Below are positions 1 to 7,266 of a stretch of DNA of 46,347 nucleotides, in pieces. The translations under genes and the position numbers were made by a program. The stretch's first letter is position 1. Every line of letters begins with the position of its first letter. Location of the stretch: the NCBI GenBank assembly GCA_017649745.1, contig JAGCGE010000310.1, positions 1-46,347 of the forward strand, given 5' to 3'. Source of the DNA: Clostridiales bacterium (GTDB lineage: Bacteria; Bacillota_A; Clostridia; Saccharofermentanales; Saccharofermentanaceae). The notes below the pieces were generated by a model, which saw only the letters and a program-made list of their open reading frames with translations, searched no databases and was not told where the DNA came from.

Positions 1-618
1 ATCCTTGAGACGTTGCAGATGACATTTTTCTCTGCGATCTTCGCTTACATTATCGGTCTTCCGTTAGGAGTCATACTATATGCTACATCCAAGGGTAGGC
101 TCCTGTCGAACAGACCTGTCAATGCGGTCATCGGAACGGTCGTTAACCTTCTTCGTTCGTTGCCTTTTTTGATCCTTCTTGTCTTGCTCATTCCGTTCAC
201 AAGATTAGTTACGGGATCATCTATCGGAACTACTGCAACTATCGTGCCGTTGACAGTTGGTACCATCCCGATCGTGGCTCGAATGGTCGAAGCATCACTT
301 TGCGAAGTTAAGCCCGGTATCATCGAGGCAGCAACTTCGATGGGCGCTTCACCGCTATATATAATCCTGCACTTTATCATTCCTGAGGCGACCCCTTCGC
401 TTTTGCACGGCGCAGCGATCAACATCGCAACTGTTCTCGGTTATTCTGCAATGGCAGGTGTCATAGGCGGAGGCGGTCTTGGCGCCATAGCACTTCAGTA
501 CGGTTATTATCGTTATCAGAAAGATGTCCTGTGGGTTACTGTATCTCTTCTTATCATCATGGTAATGGTGGTCCAGGAGAGTGGTAATCTGATCGCAAAG
601 AAGACACGTAAAGCATAA
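1..618 (+). CDS. metI: Methionine ABC transporter permease MetI (5' end outside window)
   Basis: Membrane permease of the D/L-methionine importer, which works with the ATPase MetN and the binding protein MetQ. The reading frame is open from base 1, so the start codon and probably 10-15 residues lie upstream; a TTG at 13 opens the visible frame but is internal. The protein has several hydrophobic segments and the EAA-type loop typical of binding-protein-dependent permeases (around residues 95-125, with 'EAATSMGASP'). MetQ follows 310 bases downstream behind its own promoter rather than in the same tight operon. metN is presumably just upstream of the window. Family assignment is confident; the substrate (methionine, possibly other sulfur amino acids) follows from the MetQ neighbour. 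Confidence 0.92.
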   Translation: MLETLQMTFFSAIFAYIIGLPLGVILYATSKGRLLSNRPVNAVIGTVVNLLRSLPFLILLVLLIPFTRLVTGSSIGTTATIVPLTVGTIPIVARMVEASLCEVKPGIIEAATSMGASPLYIILHFIIPEATPSLLHGAAINIATVLGYSAMAGVIGGGGLGAIALQYGYYRYQKDVLWVTVSLLIIMVMVVQESGNLIAKKTRKA

Positions 619-639
619 AATTTATTTTCGAAAAAATAA

Positions 640-668
640 TATTTACCTATTGACAAAGTAGGTTAATA
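640..668. promoter_or_regulatory. Operator-like dyad over the metQ -35 box
   Basis: A 29-bp imperfect palindrome whose two 10-base arms (TATTTACCTA and TAGGTTAATA) match at 9 of 10 positions. The metQ -35 box TTGACA lies inside it, so a bound protein would block RNA polymerase. A near-identical 29-bp dyad lies at 7165-7193 in front of iscS. The size and symmetry suit a dimeric winged-helix repressor of the Rrf2 type (CymR/IscR). The binding protein is not in this window, so its identity is inferred. Confidence 0.65.
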
Positions 669-678
669 GGTTTATCAT
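650..678 (+). promoter_or_regulatory. metQ promoter
   Basis: A consensus sigma-A promoter: TTGACA at 650-655, a 17-base spacer and TATCAT at 673-678. Transcription should begin near 685, giving a leader RNA of about 240 bases before metQ. It sits downstream of metI, so metQ can be transcribed separately from metI. Confidence 0.8.
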
Positions 679-712
679 TCATTCATCGTTTTGAGAAAGG
701 AGATGCGAAGTT

Positions 713-820
713 ATGGCAATCAGAAATATAAGATCACAGATGTGTATGTGTTGTCGAATGCTGTACTCCCGGGCAGACAGAAAGGCCGGGGCGAGCATCT
801 TCTTGAGGCACGTCTTGTAA
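713..820 (+). CDS. Cys/Met-rich leader peptide upstream of metQ
   Basis: A 35-codon open frame with a good ribosome binding site (AAAGGAG at 696-702, about 10 bases before the ATG), located entirely inside the metQ leader RNA. Residues 10-16 read M-C-M-C-C-R-M: three Cys and three Met in seven codons. These are the amino acids whose uptake or metabolism the downstream transporter would serve. The stop codon at 818-820 precedes an alternative-hairpin region ending in an intrinsic terminator. This arrangement is what amino-acid-sensing attenuators look like. I do not recognise the peptide from a named family; the function is inferred from composition and position. Confidence 0.6.
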   Translation: MAIRNIRSQMCMCCRMLYSRADRKAGASIFLRHVL

Positions 821-890
821 ACGATCGATGTAACAGGGAAACATCGGTAAGCCAATGCCCGGGAGCTCAACGATACGAACTCCCTTTTTT
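766..890 (+). promoter_or_regulatory. Attenuator-like RNA: antiterminator/terminator switch before metQ
   Basis: Bases 766-775 (CTCCCGGGCA) are perfectly complementary to 856-865. The GGGAG at the end of that second strand (861-865) can instead pair with CTCCC at 880-884, which is followed at once by six T residues, forming an intrinsic terminator. The two pairings exclude each other, the hallmark of transcription attenuation. A further hairpin (826-831 with 841-846) lies between the leader-peptide stop and the switch. I see no SAM-box or T-box signature. Which condition favours which fold is not obvious, because a ribosome paused on the Cys codons would partly cover the 766-775 strand. Confidence 0.6.
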
Positions 891-928
891 ATTGCAAAAT
901 TTTATCACAAGAATCGAGGAAATTGAAA

Positions 929-1747
929 ATGAAAAAAAGAATCATCGCAGCAATTTTGGCAACAACACTTTTGGCATCTTTCGCAGGATGCTCTAAGAAA
1001 GCAGAGAAATCAGAAGACAACAAAGTCATCAAGGTAGGCGCTAGTATCACACCACATTCAGAGATACTCGAAAAGGCTAAGCCGATCCTTGCAGAGCAGG
1101 GCATCACTCTGGAGATCGTTCAGATCGAAGATTACATCACACCGAATACAGGCGTTATCGAAGGAAGCCTCGATGCGAACTATTTCCAGCACACACCATA
1201 TCTTGATCAGTTCAATGCAGAGAACAGTTCTGATCTTGTATCCATAGGTGCGATCCACTATGAACCATTCGGCATATATGCAGGAAAGACTAGTAGCCTT
1301 GACAACCTCCCGGACGGCGCAGTTATTGCAGTACCTAATGATGTAACAAATGAAGCAAGAGCACTTCTTCTCCTTGAGCAGGAAGGTATCCTCAAGCTTA
1401 AGGATGGTGCTGGCATCAACGCAACAGCAGCTGATATCGTTGACAACCCTAAGAACATCGAGATCAAGGAACTTGCTTCCGAGTCATTGGTTGCAGCTCT
1501 CCCTGACGTAGATGTAGCAGTTATCAACGGTAACTACGCTATCGAAGGCGGACTTCATGTAAGTGATGCTCTCGCAGTAGAAGCAAACGACGGACTTGCA
1601 GCACAGACATACGGAAACATCGTTGCAACATCACCTAACAAGAAGGATGATCCGAACCTTAAAGCACTTGTTGAAGTTCTTCAGAGCGAAGAGATCAGCA
1701 AGTATATCAATGATACTTATGACGGTGCGGTAGTACCTCTTAACTAA
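929..1747 (+). CDS. metQ: Methionine ABC transporter substrate-binding lipoprotein MetQ
   Basis: NlpA/MetQ-family lipoprotein that captures methionine outside the membrane and delivers it to MetNI. It has a lipoprotein signal peptide with Cys21 as the lipidated residue (A-G-C), then the family's conserved stretches 'VGASITPHSEIL', 'DANYFQHTPYLDQFN', 'IHYEPFGIYAGK' and 'VPNDVTNEARALLLL'. At 272 residues it is full length. The ATG at 929 is preferred over the TTG at 923 because GAGGA (916-920) is well spaced from it. Expression is likely controlled by the dyad at 640-668 and the leader at 713-890. It has its own terminator at 1777-1809. Confidence 0.95.
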   Translation: MKKRIIAAILATTLLASFAGCSKKAEKSEDNKVIKVGASITPHSEILEKAKPILAEQGITLEIVQIEDYITPNTGVIEGSLDANYFQHTPYLDQFNAENSSDLVSIGAIHYEPFGIYAGKTSSLDNLPDGAVIAVPNDVTNEARALLLLEQEGILKLKDGAGINATAADIVDNPKNIEIKELASESLVAALPDVDVAVINGNYAIEGGLHVSDALAVEANDGLAAQTYGNIVATSPNKKDDPNLKALVEVLQSEEISKYINDTYDGAVVPLN

Positions 1748-1776
1748 GTAAAGCCCATAATTGTTTACGTGCATGA

Positions 1777-1809
1777 CCGCTTTCCATCTTATTGATGGAG
1801 GCGGTTTTG
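1777..1809 (+). terminator. Intrinsic terminator after metQ
   Basis: Hairpin ACCGCT..CCATC / GATGG..AGCGGT with a TTATT loop and a 2-base bulge, followed by a short T run. It lies 30 bases after the metQ stop. Confidence 0.75.
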
Positions 1810-1812
1810 CAT

Positions 1813-1840
1813 TTGAATATAGAATTACTTGTGCTAAACT
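1813..1840 (+). promoter_or_regulatory. Putative promoter for the P-loop/GNAT gene
   Basis: TTGAAT at 1813-1818, 16 bases, then TAAACT at 1835-1840 preceded by a TG-type extension. It lies just after the metQ terminator. Moderate match only. Confidence 0.4.
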
Positions 1841-1856
1841 CTAGGAACAAATCTTT

Positions 1857-1935
1857 AGGAGGAACACTATTATGGTGTCATTCATTTGGTCTGAAAATAT
1901 CTGAGAGCATGAGACTTATTAAATAGTTTCATGCT
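1857..1935 (+). promoter_or_regulatory. Mini-ORF plus hairpin leader before the P-loop/GNAT gene
   Basis: A perfect AGGAGG (1857-1862) sits 9 bases before an ATG at 1872 that opens a 10-codon frame (MVSFIWSENI, stop 1902-1904). It is followed at once by an 11-bp hairpin (1906-1916 with 1925-1935, one G-T pair, 8-base loop) with no T run after it. The main gene starts 43 bases later with its own ribosome binding site. A strong ribosome binding site on so short a frame suggests a translated leader or a decayed gene end. Function unknown. Confidence 0.35.
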
Positions 1936-1978
1936 TCGTGTTACTTCGAAACAAAACTATTTATTTAGGAGAATCAAA

Positions 1979-3082
1979 ATGATATTTCAAGACAATGTGA
2001 TAAAAGAATATTTAAAGAATGTGTATTTCATCTCAGGCACACCATGTGGCGGAAAGACCACGATAACCAGGGAACTGGGAAGAAAGTTTGGCATTCCTGT
2101 TTATGTTATCGATGATCAATTCTGTGTTCATCAGTTGCTGTCTGACAGTGAGCATCAGCCTAATATGAATAAGCAATTCAAAGATGCTGATGAGTTTTTC
2201 GGAAGAAGCGTTGAAGAGTACAAGGAGTGGCTTGTAAATAACAGCAGGGAGCAACTTGATTTTGTGCTGCTCGACTTGATAAAACTGTCGCAGAACAATC
2301 TGGTCTTGTGTGACATTCACATCGTTGGATCGGACGCAATGAAGTTTACTGATCCGTCCAGGATCGCTTTTCTGATAAAGGAACCGAAGGACCTAGTAGA
2401 TGAATACTGCAATCGTGCAGATCACTCGGGTTTTCGAGAATTAATAAATTCGGCGACTGACTACGAGATAGCAAAAGCGACATGCAACGAGACTTTGTAT
2501 TCTTTAAATATCGAACGTTATGATTACCTAAAGAACAGCGATCTTTTCTGGCTGGAACGCGATGACAGCAGGAGCGTCGCGGAGACTGCAGATCTTGTGG
2601 CAAAGCACTTCGGTTGGAGCCTGCTGAATGACTTTAAGATCGAGAAGATCGAGAAGGATACACCGCTTGCTGATGAGATGATCGATTTTATCGAGAACTG
2701 TTCCTGGACAGACGTGAAAAGTCACCTGGCTGAGATGGTTCGCACATGGCAGTTCACCGATTGGGAGGCAATGTTCGCGGCCAAGGTTGACGGTAAGATC
2801 GTCGGAATGACATCCGTTCTTAAGGAAGACTATTATCCGCTGCCAGATTTATTCCCATGGGTTACATGTGTCTTCGTGTCTGAAGATTATCGCGGTCACA
2901 GGATCAGTGGTAAGCTTGTAGATCATGCTAATGAATATCTCAGGAATGTTGGCTTTACCAGAAGCTATATTCCAACAGATAAGAAGAATGCCGGCCTGTA
3001 CGAACACTACGGATACTCGTTCGAAAAAGAAATCACAAATTACGCAGGTGAGAATGATCTTCTGTACTCCAAGAAGATCTGA
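1979..3082 (+). CDS. P-loop kinase-like domain fused to a GNAT acetyltransferase
   Basis: A 367-residue two-domain protein. The N-terminal part (about 1-215) begins with a Walker A motif, GTPCGGKTT at residues 20-28, and resembles small-molecule kinases or AAA-type nucleotide-binding proteins. The C-terminal part (about 230-367) is a GNAT fold with the acetyl-CoA-binding segment 'VSEDYRGHRISGKLVDHA' and the 'NAGLYEHYGYSFEKE' ending typical of N-acetyltransferases. The ATG at 1979 follows AGGAG at 1967-1971; the frame is open further upstream but without a comparable site. Such fusions can modify antibiotics or metabolites, but the substrate cannot be read from the sequence. Terminated by the hairpin at 3104-3132. 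Confidence 0.75.
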   Translation: MIFQDNVIKEYLKNVYFISGTPCGGKTTITRELGRKFGIPVYVIDDQFCVHQLLSDSEHQPNMNKQFKDADEFFGRSVEEYKEWLVNNSREQLDFVLLDLIKLSQNNLVLCDIHIVGSDAMKFTDPSRIAFLIKEPKDLVDEYCNRADHSGFRELINSATDYEIAKATCNETLYSLNIERYDYLKNSDLFWLERDDSRSVAETADLVAKHFGWSLLNDFKIEKIEKDTPLADEMIDFIENCSWTDVKSHLAEMVRTWQFTDWEAMFAAKVDGKIVGMTSVLKEDYYPLPDLFPWVTCVFVSEDYRGHRISGKLVDHANEYLRNVGFTRSYIPTDKKNAGLYEHYGYSFEKEITNYAGENDLLYSKKI

Positions 3083-3103
3083 TCAGTTACATAAACATCT
3101 ATG

Positions 3104-3132
3104 GAGAGTCGTTGAAAAACGGCTCTCTTTTT
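3104..3132 (+). terminator. Intrinsic terminator
   Basis: Ten-base-pair stem GAGAGTCGTT / AACGGCTCTC with a GAAA loop followed by six T residues, 22 bases after the stop of the P-loop/GNAT gene. Confidence 0.85.
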
Positions 3133-3233
3133 TGTTGTTGGCTAAGTTATCTGTTACTATTTCGGATTGTTGTTTCTTTTTTAATTCATCGGCGAATGTT
3201 ATCCTTGTATATATATTGGAGGGAAACGGAAGT

Positions 3234-3782
3234 ATGGGTTTTGAAAAGATATTTAAGCGAGTAATCATATTTATTCTCTTGATCATGGTAACATTGACCG
3301 GCGTCTCTCTGATGTTTTTCGGAGTTTTAGAAAATAGGATAAGCAACTCGCCTACCATCGATATTGATCGCGCGGGAACAGGTAATCATATTAAAGTTAC
3401 ACCGACAAGAGTCTTGGAAGTTTTCGATAAGTCAGAGGAGATACGTATCAGCAAGCACTCTCCCAAAACGCGCAAAGAAACGACTTATTACAGTGTTGTG
3501 GAGATAAAGGAGAAAGAGGACACCTGTATCATAATGACATCCTCAACATATCCGAGCAACGACTCTTTGCCGGGAGAGTTGGAAGGACTTGCTGTAGTAC
3601 AGCCAACCGAAAGATTCGAAAAAGCTCAGCAGGCTATGAAAGCTCACAGCGATCTGACGCTCTATAATATCAGCGTTGATCAGTTCGCCGGAGATTGGAC
3701 CCAGTTTATAATGGGCGCAGTCATAGCAGTTATAGGAATCGTGTCTCTCGTTTGTACGATTGTCGCCATTAGAAAGCATTAA
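3234..3782 (+). CDS. Membrane protein with two terminal transmembrane helices, unknown function
   Basis: A 182-residue protein with a hydrophobic helix near each end (about residues 10-31 and 157-178). The middle segment of roughly 120 residues is polar and probably extracellular. The ATG at 3234 follows GGAGGG at 3218-3223; the frame is open upstream but overlaps the previous gene and its terminator, so those extra residues are not real. I recognise no domain. The topology (helix, soluble loop, helix, short basic tail RKH) resembles small membrane-anchored sensors or assembly proteins. The next gene has its own promoter at 3793-3800. Confidence 0.7.
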   Translation: MGFEKIFKRVIIFILLIMVTLTGVSLMFFGVLENRISNSPTIDIDRAGTGNHIKVTPTRVLEVFDKSEEIRISKHSPKTRKETTYYSVVEIKEKEDTCIIMTSSTYPSNDSLPGELEGLAVVQPTERFEKAQQAMKAHSDLTLYNISVDQFAGDWTQFIMGAVIAVIGIVSLVCTIVAIRKH

Positions 3783-3792
3783 GAAACTAAAT

Positions 3793-3800
3793 GATATAAT
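3793..3800 (+). promoter_or_regulatory. Extended -10 promoter (TGATATAAT)
   Basis: TGATATAAT, with the -10 hexamer at 3795-3800 and no recognisable -35, 32 bases before the ATG of the zinc-ribbon gene. It is one of about nine similar elements in the window. Confidence 0.55.
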
Positions 3801-3832
3801 CCATATGTAGACCATAGGTCGGGGGGATTGCA

Positions 3833-5431
3833 ATGACACTTGTGAAGAGCCATGTATGTGCGAGTTGCGGCGGTCAGCTGAAAGTCCATGAGGACCGTCA
3901 GATCTACGAGTGCGCTTTTTGCGGCGCGACATTCGACTATGAATTCTTCCAGCTTCGTGATCTTTTGGATCTGGCATCAAGGTCGCTGAAGATGATGGAG
4001 TTTCCTTCGGCCCGACAGAAATATAATTTCATCCTCACCAAAGATCCTCATAATTTCGAAGCACTTCGCGGACTGGTTTTGTGTGCCGCAAAAGTTAGGT
4101 CGTTCGATTCTTTTTCGAATCCTGATAAGTGTGATCTGAAAAGCGTCGAAAGCGAGATCGTTTTCGCGAAGGAGAATGCTCTTGAGGAAGACAAGATATA
4201 CTTCGAGAGATTAAGTGAGATGTTAGGGCTCTCCGATGAGTATAAAGAGACCTGTGCAGGTATCAAGGAATGCGAGCTTGCTATTCGAAAAGAGTCGGAA
4301 AGCGCTCAGGAACTTGAGGAATCGTCGATCATTATTTCGGGCATTCCGGGAATGTTGATCGGAGTTGCTTTATGCGTTGGGGCATTCCTGATGGTGAATA
4401 TTATCGGGTATGTGGTGTGGCAGATCTTCTGCGGACTTGTGGTGGCCGGCGTTATCCTGTGGATGATATTAACTGCGAAAAAAAAGAACAAACTGATCGA
4501 GCCGCACAGACAGGCTGTTTTCGAAAATAAGTCAAAGGCGGAAGAACTCAAGAAAAACGCAAGTGAGACTAAGAGTCGCGTTGACGCTTTGTTCAATGAG
4601 CTTAAGGAAATGAAACCTGAGGAAGAGCATGAGGAAGTTAAGACTGCTTCTGAGAAGACGGCGCAGGGCGAGTGCACGAACTGTGGCGGCGAGCTCATCA
4701 TCAACCTTGAACGTAATGTTTATGAGTGCCTTTTCTGCGGTATGACGCTCGACTATGAATTTGTCAGAGATGAGGATGTCTACGTAACCGCTATAAAAGC
4801 GATGAAGAATGGCCAGTTCGCTGAGGCAGATGATATGTTCCTTCGTATGCTGGAGGAGAAGCCGAATGATGTTAATGCGCTTTTCGGAAGGATCATGTGC
4901 GCGGGTAAACTTAACGATGTTGGAACGTTCAGGATCCTTTGGGATGAGATGGTCCTTCTGAATGTCATGAAGACAAGGACGCAGGAAGCGATCGATGCGA
5001 CTGAGGGTGATGATAAAGAATACTTCGGTAAGATCGCTGAGATCCTGGAGAACTATGAGAAGTACCGCTCGGAGGCGAATAAGGAAAACGCTCTTGATGC
5101 TGAGATCAGCAGTGTTAGAAATGATAAGGAAGTTTACGAGAGAGATAATGATAAAGATCGCTCTATGGTCTATTTCTATAATCAGAGAGGTGAGCTCGAT
5201 GGTATCCATGTGAGTAATTCTGAAACTGACAGGCAGCGCAACGAATATTATATGGGCAAGAAGGAGACAACGAAGCTTCTGGACGGCAAGATTGAAGCGG
5301 CAAGTTATCGGAAATCGAAGCACTCAAAGGCCGCCGCGGTGTTCCGCGAGAGAATCCGTGAGCTATACGATGAGATGGTGAAGATCAAACCTAATCCGCT
5401 GCCTGAGCTGGAGACGACCAACGATAACTAA
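3833..5431 (+). CDS. Duplicated zinc-ribbon/helical-repeat membrane protein
   Basis: A 532-residue protein built from two copies of one module. Each begins with a four-Cys zinc ribbon (C9, C12, C27, C30 and C281, C284, C299, C302, with identical internal spacing) followed by FDYEF or LDYEF and a helical, TPR-like stretch ('FPSARQKYNFILTKDPHNFEALRGL' and 'FAEADDMFLRMLEEKPNDVNALFGR' are the same motif in the two copies). Two membrane helices (about 167-217) separate the copies, so both ribbon domains probably face the cytoplasm. The start follows a G-rich ribosome binding site. This looks like a membrane-tethered scaffold or sensor. No enzyme motif is visible and I know of no function. Confidence 0.8.
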   Translation: MTLVKSHVCASCGGQLKVHEDRQIYECAFCGATFDYEFFQLRDLLDLASRSLKMMEFPSARQKYNFILTKDPHNFEALRGLVLCAAKVRSFDSFSNPDKCDLKSVESEIVFAKENALEEDKIYFERLSEMLGLSDEYKETCAGIKECELAIRKESESAQELEESSIIISGIPGMLIGVALCVGAFLMVNIIGYVVWQIFCGLVVAGVILWMILTAKKKNKLIEPHRQAVFENKSKAEELKKNASETKSRVDALFNELKEMKPEEEHEEVKTASEKTAQGECTNCGGELIINLERNVYECLFCGMTLDYEFVRDEDVYVTAIKAMKNGQFAEADDMFLRMLEEKPNDVNALFGRIMCAGKLNDVGTFRILWDEMVLLNVMKTRTQEAIDATEGDDKEYFGKIAEILENYEKYRSEANKENALDAEISSVRNDKEVYERDNDKDRSMVYFYNQRGELDGIHVSNSETDRQRNEYYMGKKETTKLLDGKIEAASYRKSKHSKAAAVFRERIRELYDEMVKIKPNPLPELETTNDN

Positions 5432-5438
5432 GAAAAAT

Positions 5439-5462
5439 AAGCGTCCAAAACGGACGCTTTTA
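5439..5462. terminator. Terminator between convergent genes
   Basis: AAGCGTCC / GGACGCTT stem flanked by A and T runs, located between the convergent zinc-ribbon gene and iscU. It can act in both directions; the T run is better on the plus strand. Confidence 0.8.
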
Positions 5463-5479
5463 ATATGCATGAAATATCA

Positions 5480-5917
5480 TTAATTTGTGTGACAGCAGTG
5501 ATCGCAGGACTGCTCGTCAGGGAAGATGGAGTGGTCATACTCGATGCCGTTCTTGTCGTAATAATCCTTGATGGCTGACTTGATAGCCTCTTCAGCAAGA
5601 ACGGAGCAGTGGATCTTGTGAGCCGGAAGTCCGTCGAGAGCTTCAGTAACTGCCTTGTTGGTAAGTGTGAGAGCCTCAGAGATCGGCTTGCCCTTGATGA
5701 GCTCAGTTGCCATGGAGCTGGAAGCGATAGCGCTACCGCAACCGAACGTCTCGAACTTAACGTCTGTGATGATGTCGTTCTCGATCTTAAGATAGATCTT
5801 CATGATGTCGCCGCAGACAGGGTTGCCTACTTCGCCGACACCGTTAGCATTGTCGATAGTTCCTACGTTTCTTGGATTTCTGAAATGATCCATTACTTTT
5901 TCACTGTATAAAGCCAT
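5480..5917 (-). CDS. iscU: Iron-sulfur cluster scaffold protein IscU/NifU-like
   Basis: A 145-residue scaffold on which Fe-S clusters are assembled from sulfur delivered by the adjacent cysteine desulfurase. The three ligand cysteines are present: C35 in NPVCGD, with the accompanying D37; C60 in FGCGSA; and C104 in HCSVLA. The C-terminal tail carries an extra Cys/His group (SCDHCCH), an extension that may bind metal. The gene lies 16 bases downstream of iscS in one operon and is transcribed from the promoter at 7195-7223. The name nifU would be equally acceptable, since clostridial systems of this two-gene type are annotated both ways. Confidence 0.93.
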   Translation of the reverse strand: MALYSEKVMDHFRNPRNVGTIDNANGVGEVGNPVCGDIMKIYLKIENDIITDVKFETFGCGSAIASSSMATELIKGKPISEALTLTNKAVTEALDGLPAHKIHCSVLAEEAIKSAIKDYYDKNGIEYDHSIFPDEQSCDHCCHTN

Positions 5918-5933
5918 AGTTTTTTACCTCTTT

Positions 5934-7145
5934 TTATTCTTCGAAAATATGCGGACGCTTGCCTTCTGTGAGATCTCTCCAGAATGGAGACATGTTACGC
6001 AGATAAGTGACGACTTCCGTTACTGACTTGATAAGATAGTCGACATCTTCTTCGGTTGATTCTTCACCGAGTGAGAGTCTTAATGAGCCGTGAGCAACTT
6101 CGTGCGGTCTGCCGATCGCGAGAAGAACGTGGCTAGGATCAAGTGAGCCTGATGTGCAGGCGGAACCTGATGAAGCGGAGATGCCCTTGTCATCGAGAAG
6201 AAGGAGCAGAGATTCGCCTTCGATTCCTTCGAAGCAGAAGTTAACGTTGCTTGGAAGTCTTGATGATGCATCACCGTTAAGCTCTGAATAAGGGATCTTG
6301 TTAAGTCCTGCGATGAGCTTGTCACGAAGCGGGATAAGGTGAGCGCTGTTCTTGTCGATGTTATCAACAGCTTCCTTAAGTGCTGCAGCAAGTCCTCTGA
6401 TAGCAGGAACATTCTCAGTACCTGCACGCTTGCCGCGCTCCTGTGCACCGCCTTCAATAATGTTAGAAAGGATGATGCCTCTCTTCGCATAGAGAACGCC
6501 GACGCCCTTAGGTCCGTGGAACTTGTGACCTGAGATGGAAAGCATGTCGATGTTCTGATCTACAACGTCGATATGAAGGTGACCTGCTGCCTGAACTGCA
6601 TCTGTATGGAACAAAACACCCTTCTCGCGGCAGATAGCACCGATCTCCTTGATAGGCTGAACTGTTCCGATCTCGTTATTTGCGTACATGATCGTTACAA
6701 GAGCTGTCTCATCTTTGATTGCCTTGCGGACATCCTCAGGGTCAACGATACCCTTGCTTCCGACGTCGAGAAGTGTGATCTCGTAGCCTTCCTTTTCGAG
6801 CTTGTTCAATGTGTGGAGAACTGCATGATGCTCGAACTTGGTGGAGATGATGTGCTTCTTGCCTTTCTTGGCACCAAGGACGGCTGCTGTTCTGATAGCC
6901 TGGTTGTCGGCCTCGCTTCCGCCTGATGTGAAATAGATCTCCTTAACTGAAGCATTGAGCTGATCTGCTACGATCTGACGAGCCTCCTCGAGCGCTTCCT
7001 TAGCCTTCTGACCTATTGTGTAGAGACTTGAAGGGTTGCCGAAGACTTCTGTCATATATGGGAGCATAGCGTCGATCGCCGTCTTGCTCATCTTAGTTGT
7101 AGCAGCATTATCTGCGTAGATATATTTAATTTCATTATCTGCCAT
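5934..7145 (-). CDS. iscS: Cysteine desulfurase (IscS/NifS)
   Basis: A PLP enzyme that converts cysteine to alanine and passes the sulfur as a persulfide to the scaffold. At 403 residues it is full length for the family. Visible residues: H106 (FEHHAV), D182 (HTDAVQ), the PLP lysine K208 in [12 protein letters not shown], and the persulfide cysteine C330 in [12 protein letters not shown]. The start ATG at 7145 opens the iscS-iscU operon. The upstream region carries a consensus promoter and a palindrome almost identical to the one at metQ, which suggests control by cysteine, sulfur or Fe-S status. Confidence 0.95.
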   Translation of the reverse strand: MADNEIKYIYADNAATTKMSKTAIDAMLPYMTEVFGNPSSLYTIGQKAKEALEEARQIVADQLNASVKEIYFTSGGSEADNQAIRTAAVLGAKKGKKHIISTKFEHHAVLHTLNKLEKEGYEITLLDVGSKGIVDPEDVRKAIKDETALVTIMYANNEIGTVQPIKEIGAICREKGVLFHTDAVQAAGHLHIDVVDQNIDMLSISGHKFHGPKGVGVLYAKRGIILSNIIEGGAQERGKRAGTENVPAIRGLAAALKEAVDNIDKNSAHLIPLRDKLIAGLNKIPYSELNGDASSRLPSNVNFCFEGIEGESLLLLLDDKGISASSGSACTSGSLDPSHVLLAIGRPHEVAHGSLRLSLGEESTEEDVDYLIKSVTEVVTYLRNMSPFWRDLTEGKRPHIFEE

Positions 7146-7163
7146 AGTCTTAACCTCTTAAAT

Positions 7164-7194
7164 CTATTCGCCTACTGGATAAGTGGGTAAATAG
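7164..7194. promoter_or_regulatory. Operator-like dyad at the iscS transcription start
   Basis: A 31-bp palindrome read on the minus strand as CTATTnnCCnACTn5AGTnGGnnAATAG. It lies directly downstream of the -10 box, over the expected transcription start. The inner 29 bases share 20 positions with the metQ dyad at 640-668. The ACT-N5-AGT core has the same spacing as the published IscR type 1 consensus, which supports an Rrf2-family regulator. The regulator itself is not in the window. Confidence 0.65.
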
Positions 7195-7223
7195 ATACTA
7201 TCATCCACCCCTCACTCTGTCAA
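7195..7223 (-). promoter_or_regulatory. iscS-iscU promoter
   Basis: On the minus strand: TTGACA (7223-7218), a 17-base spacer and TAGTAT (7200-7195). Start site expected near 7188, inside the operator-like dyad. Confidence 0.8.
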
Positions 7224-7266
7224 TACTTGTTCGAAAATATTCTTCGACGAATAGGGAAGGGTGCTC

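Noticed and set aside
713..890. SAM riboswitch or T-box before metQ
   Set aside because: No SAM-I core and no T-box AGGGTGGAACCGCG motif can be found. The peptide-plus-terminator arrangement explains the sequence better.
691..996. 101-codon open frame through the metQ leader
   Set aside because: It runs through the terminator and into the metQ start in another frame; the Cys/Met leader peptide fits the ribosome binding site and RNA layout better.
4532..5323. 263-codon minus-strand open frame
   Set aside because: It is opposite the zinc-ribbon gene, has biased composition and no ribosome binding site, and the plus-strand protein has clear repeated domains.
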